A stretch of DNA of 64,000 bases, from NCBI RefSeq assembly GCF_002224125.1, contig NZ_NCSM01000041.1:82491-146490 (forward strand), written 5' to 3'. This DNA is from Streptomyces sp. NBS 14/10 (GTDB taxonomy: Bacteria; Actinomycetota; Actinomycetes; Streptomycetales; Streptomycetaceae). Under the pieces are notes generated by a model. It worked only from the letters and a program-made list of their open reading frames with translations. It did not search any database and was not told the DNA's origin. A program made the position numbers and the translations under genes. Numbering within the stretch: the first letter of the stretch is position 1; the number at the start of each line of letters is the position of its first letter. Of this stretch, positions 23,596 to 31,357 are shown piece after piece.

Positions 23596-25633
23596 GTGGT
23601 GAGGCCGAGGGGGGTGACGGTTGTGCCAGCTGCCCGGACGGCGGGGAAGTTCCGGGGGAAGAACAAGGCCCCGAAGTGGACCAGGCCCGGCGACGGGATG
23701 GTGTCGGTGATGGTGCTGCCGCTCGCCGTCACCGACCCCGCCGATCTCGCCCGGCTGAACAAGCTGTTCGGCGCGATGTGGAACATCAAACGGGCCCTCC
23801 AGCGCGACGCCCGCAACAAGGTGGACGCCTACTGGGCCGCGTACCACGAGCGGAACGAGCAGGGCGCGAAGGCCGTACGCCAGCGCCTCGGCCTGTCCCG
23901 CGAAGCGCTGGAGCGCTGCGCCTACCGGCATCTGGAGAACTCGGGGCACCTCAAGCACCACGCCTCGAAGGCCCTGGCCATGCACATGGCCGACGAGGTG
24001 TGGAACGGCGTGCACCGGCACCTGTTCCCCGACGCCACCGGACACCGCTTCGGGCGCCCGAAGACCGGCCGCTGGTACGACTTCACCCGCATCCCCGGCC
24101 GCGCCCGCTCCCACACCACCGCCAACAAGTGGGAGACCTTCCGCCTCGTCGGCACCCTCCACGGCCACGCCACGACCTGCACCGACGGCAGGCAGCACAA
24201 GGTGCAGCAGCCGCGCCGGATGCCGAAGCCCGCCGCCCCATCCGGCACCGTGCCCACGGGGAAGCTGAGCGCCTCGGGCAAGCCCAGGATGCGTAAGGCC
24301 ACGTGGTGGGACCACGCTGGTCCGCTCGCAGTCGTCTTCGCGGGAGGCCCCGACAGCAACGCCGGTGATCTCGTACTGCCTGTGCGTATCCCGCAGGGGC
24401 CTGGGCAGTGGGAGCGGGTGGAACACTTCCTCGCAGGCCCCGGCCGCTGGCACAAGGCTGACCTTGTCCGCCGCCGCAAGCCGGGCGCTTGGGGCGGCTG
24501 GGTGTATGAGGCGCACCCGATGATCCTCGGCCCCGGCTACACCGCCCCGGCGGCACGGCGGATGCGGCAGCGGGCCGCCGCTCTGGACCGGATCGGCGGG
24601 GTGGACGGCAACGTCTCCAACCTCTCGATCGTCTCCTTCCCCACCGGCCTGGACCCCGCCGAGGGCGCCCCCGCGTCCACCCGAGATCACGCTCACCGAC
24701 GCCGAACGGGCACGGCTGGAGAAGGAGGCGAAGAAGCGCCGGGGCCGTGCGCGGGCGCTGGAACGCTCCCGCCGGGCCACGAACACCGCTCAGTACGGGC
24801 TGTCGAAGAAGCAGACCCGTCGCGCCGAGCGCAGGGCCGCCAAGGGCCTGCGGGAGAAGACGGTCACGGTGCCGGGCGGTCCCCGCGCCGCCCGTACGGA
24901 CGGGGTTCCCAAGCAGGCATTCCGCCGCGACCAGCTGTCCGAGGGCTACCGCCAGCTACGTGCCCGCCAGGCCGAAGCTGCCGCCAGTGCTGCCGAACAC
25001 CGCCGCCACCACGCCCGCACCGTGGCCCGGCAGATCGTCGCCGCCCACGGCTTGAACCTCACGGTCGAGGACTGCGACATCTCCACCTGGTACCGGCTGT
25101 GGGGCAAGCGCCTCTCCCAGACCACCCCCGGCATGCTGATCGCCGCCCTGGACCGGGAATGCCGGGCAGCGGGCGGCCAGCTCGTCCGCGCCTCCACCTG
25201 GTCCACGGCGCTGTCCCAGCACTGCCTGTGTGGCCAGCGGGTCAACAAGACGCTGCGGGACCGGGAACACAAGTGCATCGCCTGCGGCCTGGCCGGCAAG
25301 CGCGACCTCGTCTCCGCCGCCCTGGCCGCGTTCGTCCGCCTCACCGACGTGGACGACCCCAAGACCGCGTACCTGGACACCGTGATGTCCCGGCACGCAC
25401 AGATCACGTATGGACAAGGGCTGGAAGAGGCCCTGCGTGAGTCAACCACACCGAACCAGAACACCCCTCGGGGTGCTGGTCGCGTGGCAGTCCCCCGACA
25501 ACGGGAGACCTCTGCTCACCGAACCGTCGGCAGGCGGCCCCGAGCGACCCCGGATGAGACACGCCCCGTGCGTGACCACGCCGGAAAGCCCGGACGCCGC
25601 CCCGGCTGCGACCCGCAACTCACCCTCTGGTGA
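23596..25633 (+). pseudogene. TnpB/IS1341-type RNA-guided nuclease-like protein, frameshifted
   Basis: About 679 codons in two frames, joined near 24680 in a run of C where one extra base moves the frame. Codons up to about 24681 use one frame; from 24683 (EITLTDAERARLEKEAKKRR) the next frame continues without a break. The three RuvC-type acidic residues are present: Asp in GGVDGNVSNLSIVSFP, Glu in LTVEDCDISTWYRLW, Asp in GKRDLVSAALAAF. The zinc ribbon SQHCLCGQRVNKTLRDREHKCIACG has the first Cys pair as CxC instead of CxxC. It is longer than the usual roughly 400-residue TnpB, with an extended N-terminal half and a basic tail. No TnpA gene is adjacent. The frameshift could be real or a sequencing error. 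Confidence 0.82.
25455..25480 (+). ncRNA. Hairpin in the TnpB 3' end, possible part of a guide RNA
   Basis: ACCAG (25455-25459), a two-base bulge, then CACCCC (25462-25467) pair with GGGGTG (25470-25475) and CTGGT (25476-25480). The position inside the last 180 bases of the TnpB frame is where guide (omega/right-end) RNAs of this family lie. No sequence match to a known guide RNA was possible. Confidence 0.3.
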
Positions 25634-25648
25634 ATAGCGGAACAAGTC

Positions 25649-26269
25649 TTAGAGGGTCCACGTCCCGACGCGTGCCGGGTCGAGCCCCGTGCGGTCCATC
25701 TGCCACGTCACGCTCGCGATCTTCGCATGCTTCGGCACGTCGAAGATCACCCAGCCGGTGGCCCGTTCCCCCTGCGAGAGAGTCATCGTGATGCTCAGGG
25801 ACTCGCCGTCGGTGGGATCCCCGGGTTTGCCGTTGTGTGCCGTCCCGGCTGTGTCGACGACCGTCGGGGGGGTGTACGGGGCGTCGCTGTAGGTGACCGT
25901 GCCGGTGTTCACGATCGTGAACTCCGCTGCGACCAGGCGGTTTCCGTCGCGGGGGTCGAAGTAGGGGCCCTGGGCCTTCGCGTTGTCCACGAACTTGTTC
26001 AGCGTGACGTCGGCCGTGGGCGCGGTCGTTTCACCCAGGCCCACGATTCCTGTGAGCGAGAGGGTGTCGCCGAGCTTGGCACCCGTCGAGCTCGCGCCGC
26101 TGGGCGCGGCCTCCGGCGACTTCTCACCGCCGGGTTCGAGGGCGCCGCTGGAGTGGGTGCCCTTCTTCGTCGTCCCGGCCTTGTCGCCGTCCCCGTCCGA
26201 CCCATTACAAGCGGTGAGAGCGGCGGTGAGTGCGACGACCGCCGCGGCGGCAGCGATGGAACGGTGCAT
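25649..26269 (-). CDS. Secreted lipoprotein with DUF4352-like domain
   Basis: A 206-residue lipoprotein. The signal peptide MHRSIAAAAAVVALTAALTAC ends in the lipobox LTAC at Cys21, followed by a low-complexity Gly/Ser/Lys/Glu linker to about residue 65. The folded domain then has LSLTGIVGLGETTAPTADVTLNKFVD, AAEFTIVNTGTVTYSD and the closing ERATGWVIFDVPKHAKIASVTWQ, typical of the DUF4352/telokin-like domains on Gram-positive lipoproteins. Function unknown. The ATG at 26269 has GGGGGA in front; the frame extends upstream but would bury the signal. It abuts the TnpB remnant (convergent, 15-base gap). Confidence 0.88.
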   Translation of the reverse strand: MHRSIAAAAAVVALTAALTACNGSDGDGDKAGTTKKGTHSSGALEPGGEKSPEAAPSGASSTGAKLGDTLSLTGIVGLGETTAPTADVTLNKFVDNAKAQGPYFDPRDGNRLVAAEFTIVNTGTVTYSDAPYTPPTVVDTAGTAHNGKPGDPTDGESLSITMTLSQGERATGWVIFDVPKHAKIASVTWQMDRTGLDPARVGTWTL

Positions 26270-26380
26270 GGAATCCCCCGTACATTCCGTGAAATCAGAT
26301 CGGTGGCGACATCCCCGAATCCTTGTACACCACAGTGTGCCTGGGATGTTCGTTCTGTAACTGATCGGTGCCAATACGGC

Positions 26381-26414
26381 CCGGGGCGCGAGGCGGTGCG
26401 CCCTCGCGCCCCGG
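26381..26414 (-). terminator. Terminator hairpin after the ABC binding-protein gene
   Basis: Perfect 13-bp inverted repeat CCGGGGCGCGAGG (26381-26393) / CCTCGCGCCCCGG (26402-26414) with an 8-base loop, six bases downstream of the binding-protein stop on the minus strand. Confidence 0.85.
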
Positions 26415-26420
26415 ATCGCC

Positions 26421-27395
26421 TCACTTGTTGGTCTTCGGCAGGCCCGGCGGGTTGATCTCCGACTTCTCGATGGCCTCGGCCGACAGGCCCCAGCGCCCCA
26501 GCACCTTCGCGTAGCTCCCGTTGTCGATGATCTCGTTGAGCGCCGAGTTCACCGCCTTGACCAGTCCGTTGTCCTTCTTGGTGGTGGCGGCGATCAGGCC
26601 CTGGAGGGTGGCGCCGGCGCCGGAGTAGGTGCCGACGATCTCGGTCTGCCCGGCGGAGGCCACATGGTAGGCGGCGGTCGGGTTGGGGCCGAGGAAGAGC
26701 TCGATGCGGCCGGAGGCGAGCGCGAGGTAGGTGTCGCTCTGGTTCTGGTAGTACTTGATCTTCACCGGCTCGCGGCCGGCCTTCACGTTCTCCTCGCTCC
26801 ACTCGACCAGCAGCTTCTCCTGGTTGGTGCCGGTGTCCACCGCTACGGTTCTACCCGCCACGTCCTTGGGCCCGGTGACCTTCAGACCGCTGCCCTTCTT
26901 CGTCTCGAAGGCCAGGTCGTCCTTGCGGTAGCTGGCGAAGTCGTACTTCTCCTTGCGCTCCTCGGTGTCGGTGATGTTGCTGAAGCCGACGTCGTACTTG
27001 CCGCTGTCCAGGCCGACGAAGATGTTCTCCCACGACACGGTGTTGAGATGCGGCTTGAGACCCAGCACATCGGCCACCAGATAGGCGAGATCGGGCTCCA
27101 CGCCGATGACCGTCTTGTTGTCGGTGGCGTAAAAGGTCAGCGGCGCGGAGGAGTCGGAGGAGTCGACGATCTCCAGGGTGCCTCTCTTGCGTATCTCCGC
27201 GGGCACCTGCGCGGCGATGGAGTCCACCTTGGGGGTGGTGATGCGATTCTGGTCGGCACTCAGGTTGATCTTCGTACGGGTACCGTCCTTGGCCGCGACC
27301 TCGGTCGTGCCGCCGTCCGAGGGGTTGCCGCAGGCGGCGAGGGCAAGGGCCGCGGTGAGTGAGAGGGCGGCGGTGGCGAAGCGGCGGGTGGACAT
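26421..27395 (-). CDS. Amino-acid ABC transporter substrate-binding lipoprotein
   Basis: A 324-residue periplasmic-type binding protein (family 3, polar amino acid). Signal MSTRRFATAALSLTAALALAAC with lipobox LAAC. Mature domain blocks: KRGTLEIVDSSDSSAPLTFY, VIGVEPDLAYLVADVLGLK, WENIFVGLDSGKYDVGFSNITDTEERKEKYDFASYRKD and VDTGTNQEKLLVEW, all standard for glutamine/cystine-type receptors. The ATG at 27395 follows AAGGAGATCCACC. Third gene of the operon with the ATPase and the GNAT-permease fusion. The cysteine leader upstream points to cystine or another sulfur amino acid as ligand, by inference. Confidence 0.93.
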   Translation of the reverse strand: MSTRRFATAALSLTAALALAACGNPSDGGTTEVAAKDGTRTKINLSADQNRITTPKVDSIAAQVPAEIRKRGTLEIVDSSDSSAPLTFYATDNKTVIGVEPDLAYLVADVLGLKPHLNTVSWENIFVGLDSGKYDVGFSNITDTEERKEKYDFASYRKDDLAFETKKGSGLKVTGPKDVAGRTVAVDTGTNQEKLLVEWSEENVKAGREPVKIKYYQNQSDTYLALASGRIELFLGPNPTAAYHVASAGQTEIVGTYSGAGATLQGLIAATTKKDNGLVKAVNSALNEIIDNGSYAKVLGRWGLSAEAIEKSEINPPGLPKTNK

Positions 27396-27457
27396 GGTGG
27401 ATCTCCTTGCTCTACGAGTACGACTACGGGTGCTACGGGCGTAGGGGCCGGGGCCGG

Positions 27458-28222
27458 TCACAGGACCTTGGAGAGAAAGGCGCGGGTGCGCTCGTGGCTC
27501 GGGGCGTCGAGAACGGCCGCGGGCGGTCCCTGTTCCACGACGACACCGCCGTCCATGAACACCACCGTGTCGGCGACCTCACGGGCGAAGCCGATCTCAT
27601 GGGTCACGACGATCATGGTGGTGCCGGTCCGTGCCAGGTCCTTGATCACATCCAGGACCTCGCCGACCAGTTCCGGGTCGAGTGCCGAGGTGGGCTCGTC
27701 GAACAGCAGCACCTTGGGTTCCAGGGCCAGCGCGCGGGCGATGGCCACCCGCTGCTGCTGACCACCGGACAACTGCCGGGGATACGCGCCCGCCTTGTCG
27801 GCCAGCCCGACCCGCTCCAGCAGCCGCGCGGCACCCGCCACGGCCTCCTTGCGCGGGCGGCGGAGCGCGGCGATGGGCGCCTCGATCAGGTTCTCCTCCA
27901 CGGTGAGGTGCGGGAAGAGATTGAAGTCCTGGAAGACGAACCCGATATGGGTGCGCTGCCGCAGAACGTCCCGCTCCTTCAGCTCGTACAGCCGGTTTCC
28001 CGATCTGCGGTAGCCGATCAGCTCGCCCTCGATGCTGATCCAGCCGCGGTTGACCTTCTCCAGCTGGTTGATGGTGCGCAGCAGCGTGGACTTCCCGGAT
28101 CCGGACGGGCCGAGGACCACGGCGACCTCACCGGTGCGCACCTGGAGGTCCACGCCGCGCAACACCTCCACCGACCCGAAGCTCTTGTGGACTCCGCGCA
28201 CCTCCACCATCACCTCACCCAT
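27458..28222 (-). CDS. Amino-acid ABC transporter ATPase
   Basis: A 254-residue nucleotide-binding protein of the polar amino-acid transporter type. Walker [10 protein letters not shown] (about 40-48), Q-loop [18 protein letters not shown], signature [15 protein letters not shown], Walker [16 protein letters not shown] and the switch His in [22 protein letters not shown] are all intact. The insert [20 protein letters not shown] between Walker A and the Q-loop is slightly longer than usual. I start at the ATG at 28222, which has GGGAGG four bases upstream and overlaps the permease stop by 13 bases; the ATG at 28210 is a weaker alternative. Confidence 0.95.
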   Translation of the reverse strand: MGEVMVEVRGVHKSFGSVEVLRGVDLQVRTGEVAVVLGPSGSGKSTLLRTINQLEKVNRGWISIEGELIGYRRSGNRLYELKERDVLRQRTHIGFVFQDFNLFPHLTVEENLIEAPIAALRRPRKEAVAGAARLLERVGLADKAGAYPRQLSGGQQQRVAIARALALEPKVLLFDEPTSALDPELVGEVLDVIKDLARTGTTMIVVTHEIGFAREVADTVVFMDGGVVVEQGPPAAVLDAPSHERTRAFLSKVL

Positions 28223-29634
28223 GACCGCCTCCCAGGGGTGCGCTCGGCGCCGCGGGCGAAGTGGCGCTCGACGTAGTACTGAGCGACCGAGAGCACGGAG
28301 GTCAGAAACACGTACCAGGCGGTGGCGACCATCAGCAGCGGGATCACCATGCCGTTGCGCCCGTAGATGACCTTGACCTGGTAGAAGAGCTCGCCGATGG
28401 CCATCACGTACACCACCGAGGTGCCCTTGAGCAGGCTGATGATCTCGCTGCCCGCGGTGGGCAGGATGGCCCGCATGGCCTGTGGCAGGACGATCCGCCG
28501 GATCTGCCGCAGCCTGGGGATGCCGAGCGCCGCCGCGGCCTCCAGCTGGCCCCGGTCGACCGAGAGGACACCGCCACGGACGATCTCCGCGCAGTAGGCC
28601 GCCTGGTGGAGCGTCAGGCCGATGAGGGCCGCGCCGATGGTCCCGATCAGATCGTTGCTGCTGACGGACCAGAACACCGGGCCGAAGGGGATGCCGATGC
28701 CCAACTCCCGGTACAGCGCACCGAGGTTGAACCAGAACACCAACTGGACGATCATCGGGATGGAGCGGAAGATCCAGACGTAGGTCCAGGCCACGGTGCG
28801 CAGCACGGGGCTGGCCGACAGCCGCATGAACGCCAGCACCGTGCCGAGTGCGAAGCCCAGCAGCATCGAGTAGGCGGTGAGCTGCAACGTCACCCCGACA
28901 GCGGTGACGATGGTCTCGGACAGTACGTATTCGCCGAACACCTCCCACTGCCAGACGGGGTTGGTGAGCAGCCCATGGAGAAACTGGACGCCGAGGACCA
29001 GGACCGCGAGGGCGGCGGCCCAGCGGGCGTAGTGGCGGGTGGGCACGACTTTCAGCGAGGCCAGATCGTCGTGGTCGGTGTCGTGATTCTCGTGCCGGTC
29101 GGTGTGGTGATTCTCGCGCTGGTCGGCGAGGTGCTTTTCGAACGGGAGCGGGCCGACGGTCTCCGGGTCGGCCTCCGTGTCGAACAGCGGTGTGAAGCCG
29201 CTGGCCAGATACAGCCCGCGGGCCTCGGGCTGGCGCGGTCCGGTGGTCAGGTAGATCCGCCGATAGCCCCGGGCGCTCGCCTCGCGCTCCAGCTCGGCGA
29301 CGACCCGGCGGGCGAAGCCGCGCCGCCGGTGTGCGGAGTGCGTCCAGATCCGTTTGAACTCGGCCGTGTTCTCGTCGTACCGGCGGAAGGCCCCGCCCGC
29401 GACGGGTTCGCCGTGTTCGAGCAACAGCAGCAGCACCCCGCCGTGTTGCGTGGTGAACTCCTCGTCGGGGTAGCGGGCGAGTTCGGTGTGGGCGTCCTTG
29501 CCGTAGCGGGTCGAGTACTCCTCGCCCAGTTCGCGCAGCAACGGCCGTACGCGCGGATCGGACACCGGGACTTGAACGACCGTCAGCTCGGATGGTTTCA
29601 GTGGAGAGGGCGGCGGTTGCGCGACGGCGGTCAT
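28210..29634 (-). CDS. GNAT acetyltransferase fused to amino-acid ABC permease
   Basis: A 474-residue fusion. Residues about 15-168 form a GNAT acetyltransferase ([39 protein letters not shown], with the acetyl-CoA loop RRRGFA, then [25 protein letters not shown]). Residues 170-192 are a His/Asp/Asn-rich linker made of two 8-residue repeats. Residues about 203-460 are a HisM/GlnP-type permease with the EAA loop [27 protein letters not shown]. It is first in the operon before the ATPase and the binding protein; the ATG at 29634 starts [11 protein letters not shown] Cys-rich leader peptide and hairpin precede it. I infer import and possibly acetylation of a sulfur amino acid. No frameshift separates the parts. 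Confidence 0.9.
   Translation of the reverse strand: MTAVAQPPPSPLKPSELTVVQVPVSDPRVRPLLRELGEEYSTRYGKDAHTELARYPDEEFTTQHGGVLLLLLEHGEPVAGGAFRRYDENTAEFKRIWTHSAHRRRGFARRVVAELEREASARGYRRIYLTTGPRQPEARGLYLASGFTPLFDTEADPETVGPLPFEKHLADQRENHHTDRHENHDTDHDDLASLKVVPTRHYARWAAALAVLVLGVQFLHGLLTNPVWQWEVFGEYVLSETIVTAVGVTLQLTAYSMLLGFALGTVLAFMRLSASPVLRTVAWTYVWIFRSIPMIVQLVFWFNLGALYRELGIGIPFGPVFWSVSSNDLIGTIGAALIGLTLHQAAYCAEIVRGGVLSVDRGQLEAAAALGIPRLRQIRRIVLPQAMRAILPTAGSEIISLLKGTSVVYVMAIGELFYQVKVIYGRNGMVIPLLMVATAWYVFLTSVLSVAQYYVERHFARGAERTPGRRSWVR
29073..29120. repeat. 24-bp in-frame tandem repeat encoding the His-rich linker
   Basis: Two 24-bp units (29073-29096 and 29097-29120, 21 of 24 bases identical) with a third start at 29121. 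On the minus strand they encode the 8-residue units RENHHTD / RHENHDTD of the linker between the GNAT and permease domains. Confidence 0.8.
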
Positions 29635-29866
29635 GCGCGTGGCCTTTCGGGGAGGTGGACGAGGAGCGGACGCGGGTAGCCCGCGGCCGCCCTGGGCGCC
29701 GGCCGAGACGGTGGCGGAACAGGGGCATGAGGGGGGCGGCAGCACACGGATGGCCCGGGCGCGGCGGCGCGCGTACGGGCGCACGGCGCCGTCCGCGCGC
29801 GAGTCAGTGCTCAGACGCGGGAACGCCGGGGTGGGAAGGCTCGGACCGGGACGGTCACGAGCGGAG

Positions 29867-29888
29867 GCGGACCGCTTGGGCGGTCCGC
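29867..29888 (-). terminator. Hairpin after the Cys leader peptide (candidate attenuator)
   Basis: GCGGACCG-CTTGGG-CGGTCCGC: perfect 8-bp stem with a 6-base loop, seven bases downstream of the leader peptide stop and about 230 bases before the GNAT-permease start on the minus strand. Position suits a transcription attenuator; no T tract. Confidence 0.6.
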
Positions 29889-29895
29889 TGCCGAG

Positions 29896-29973
29896 TCAGC
29901 GACAACACGCGGCGGACCACACCCGACCGAAGTCGATGTGGCCACGGGTGACCAAGCGCTGCTGGGCAGTCAT
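29896..29973 (-). CDS. Cysteine-type regulatory leader peptide
   Basis: A 25-residue open frame starting at ATG 29973 (MTAQQRLVT) and ending RGHIDFGRVWSAACCR. The (R/G)HID(F/L)xRV...SA(A)C segment is the hallmark of the short 'putative leader peptides' found in actinobacteria upstream of sulfur and cysteine genes; here two consecutive Cys codons precede the final Arg and stop. Ribosome stalling at Cys codons under cysteine shortage would be read out by the hairpin just downstream. It lies upstream of the GNAT-permease ABC operon on the same strand. No good ribosome site is seen before the ATG, so translation may be leaderless. Confidence 0.8.
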   Translation of the reverse strand: MTAQQRLVTRGHIDFGRVWSAACCR

Positions 29974-30047
29974 GGCAATCATTCAGCAGGAGATCGCGCG
30001 CCACGTCAACCGCGCGCCGCATACTGGACCGCCGCGGACCCGGTCGG

Positions 30048-31310
30048 CTACTGGCTCGTGCTGGGCCGGGGTTCCTGATCCGGCCGGGTGTGACCGGCCG
30101 CCCGGTCAGAGCCGGGTGGCGCAGGGGCGCGCCCGGTCCGCGCGGCGACGACCATGACGGCGAGGCCGAGCGCCACGACCGCGGCGCCCACGTACAGCGG
30201 TGCGGTGTAGCCAAGGCCGGTGCTGATCGCGAGGCCGCCGAGCCAGGCGCCCAGGGCGTTGCCGACGTTGGAGGCCGAGACATTGGCGCTGGCGGCGAGC
30301 GGTGCGCCGCCGGCGGCGTCCGTGACGCGGGTGATCATGCCGGGGACGCCGGCGAACCCGAAGACGCCCATCAGGAAGACCAGGACCACCGACGCGCCCC
30401 GCCCCTCGGCCAGCAGCCCGAACACCGCGAGCGTGGCGGCGAGTCCCGCAAGCGACGCGATCAGCGTGCGGTCGCGGTCGCGGTCGGCCGCCCGGCCACC
30501 GACCACGTTGCCGAGCACCAGACCACTGCCGTAGACGACGAGCAGCCAGGAGACATCGGTGCCGGCGAAGCCGGTGACCTCGGTGAAGGTGTACGCGATA
30601 TAGCTGAACGCCCCGAACATGCCGCCGTAGCCGAGGGCGGTGGCGGTGAGGGTCAGCCAGACCTGCCGGGAGCGGAAGGCGCGGAGCTGGGGGCGCAGAC
30701 CGGCCGCCCGGTGGGACTCGTCCACGGTGCCCGCCCAGGCCGGGACCCATACGGCGATGGCGGCCACGGCCAGTACGCCGATCCCGGTGATCGCCCAGAA
30801 CGTGGCGCGCCAGCCCCAGCGTTCGCCGACCAGCGCGCCGAACGGCACGCCCAGCACATTGGCGACCGTGAGCCCCGCGAACATCACGGCGACCGCGCGC
30901 GAGGCCCGCTCCGGCGGGACCATACGGCGGGCGACGAGCGAGCCGATACCGAAGAACGAGCCGTGGCACAGGGCGGCGACGACCCGGCCGAGCAGCGCCA
31001 CCGCGTAGTTGGACGCGATGGCGGACAACAGGTTGCCGAGGACGAACAACGCCACCAGCGCGACGAGGACGGTCTTGCGGTGGATGCGGTTGGTGGCGGC
31101 GGTCAGCAAGATCGCGCCGATCGCGACGCTGAGGGCGTACCCCGAGATGAGCCACCCGGCCGCGGCCTCGGAGACGCCCAGGTCGCTGCTCACCTGGGGC
31201 AGCAGGCCCGCGATGACGAACTCGGTCAGGCCGATCCCGAAGCCGCCGAGACCGAGCGCGACCAACCCCGCGGGCATCTGCCGCGCGTCCCCGCCCTGTC
31301 GGATGTTCAC
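30048..31310 (-). CDS. MFS transporter (DHA1 type)
   Basis: A roughly 420-residue major facilitator protein with twelve hydrophobic segments. The first helix region PAGLVALGLGGFGIGLTEFVIAGLLPQ and the block GYALSVAIGAILLTAATNRIHRKTVLVALVALF are typical of the DHA1 AraJ/YdhP-like group; GRVVAALCHGSFFGIGSLVARRMVPPERASRAVAVMFAGLTVANVLGVPFGA contains the antiporter motif C (GxPxG-like). Substrate unknown. The start is unclear: GTG at 31310 (VNIRQGGDARQM) or ATG at 31277, neither with a strong ribosome site. It follows the amidase by 47 bases and is probably co-transcribed with it. Confidence 0.9.
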   Translation of the reverse strand: MNIRQGGDARQMPAGLVALGLGGFGIGLTEFVIAGLLPQVSSDLGVSEAAAGWLISGYALSVAIGAILLTAATNRIHRKTVLVALVALFVLGNLLSAIASNYAVALLGRVVAALCHGSFFGIGSLVARRMVPPERASRAVAVMFAGLTVANVLGVPFGALVGERWGWRATFWAITGIGVLAVAAIAVWVPAWAGTVDESHRAAGLRPQLRAFRSRQVWLTLTATALGYGGMFGAFSYIAYTFTEVTGFAGTDVSWLLVVYGSGLVLGNVVGGRAADRDRDRTLIASLAGLAATLAVFGLLAEGRGASVVLVFLMGVFGFAGVPGMITRVTDAAGGAPLAASANVSASNVGNALGAWLGGLAISTGLGYTAPLYVGAAVVALGLAVMVVAARTGRAPAPPGSDRAAGHTRPDQEPRPSTSQ

Positions 31311-31357
31311 GCTAACATCATGGGGTCCGGCCGCCGGACCGGACAAGAACCTTCCCT

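Noticed and set aside
26345..26353. GGGATGTTC matching the sequence beside the IS5 remnant (about 22892) as a possible insertion-sequence end
   Set aside because: Only nine bases agree, the surroundings differ and the orientation does not form an inverted repeat.
29855..30283. A 142-codon minus-strand open frame covering the leader-peptide region
   Set aside because: It uses a different frame from the conserved HIDFGRV peptide, has no domain and overlaps the MFS gene end.
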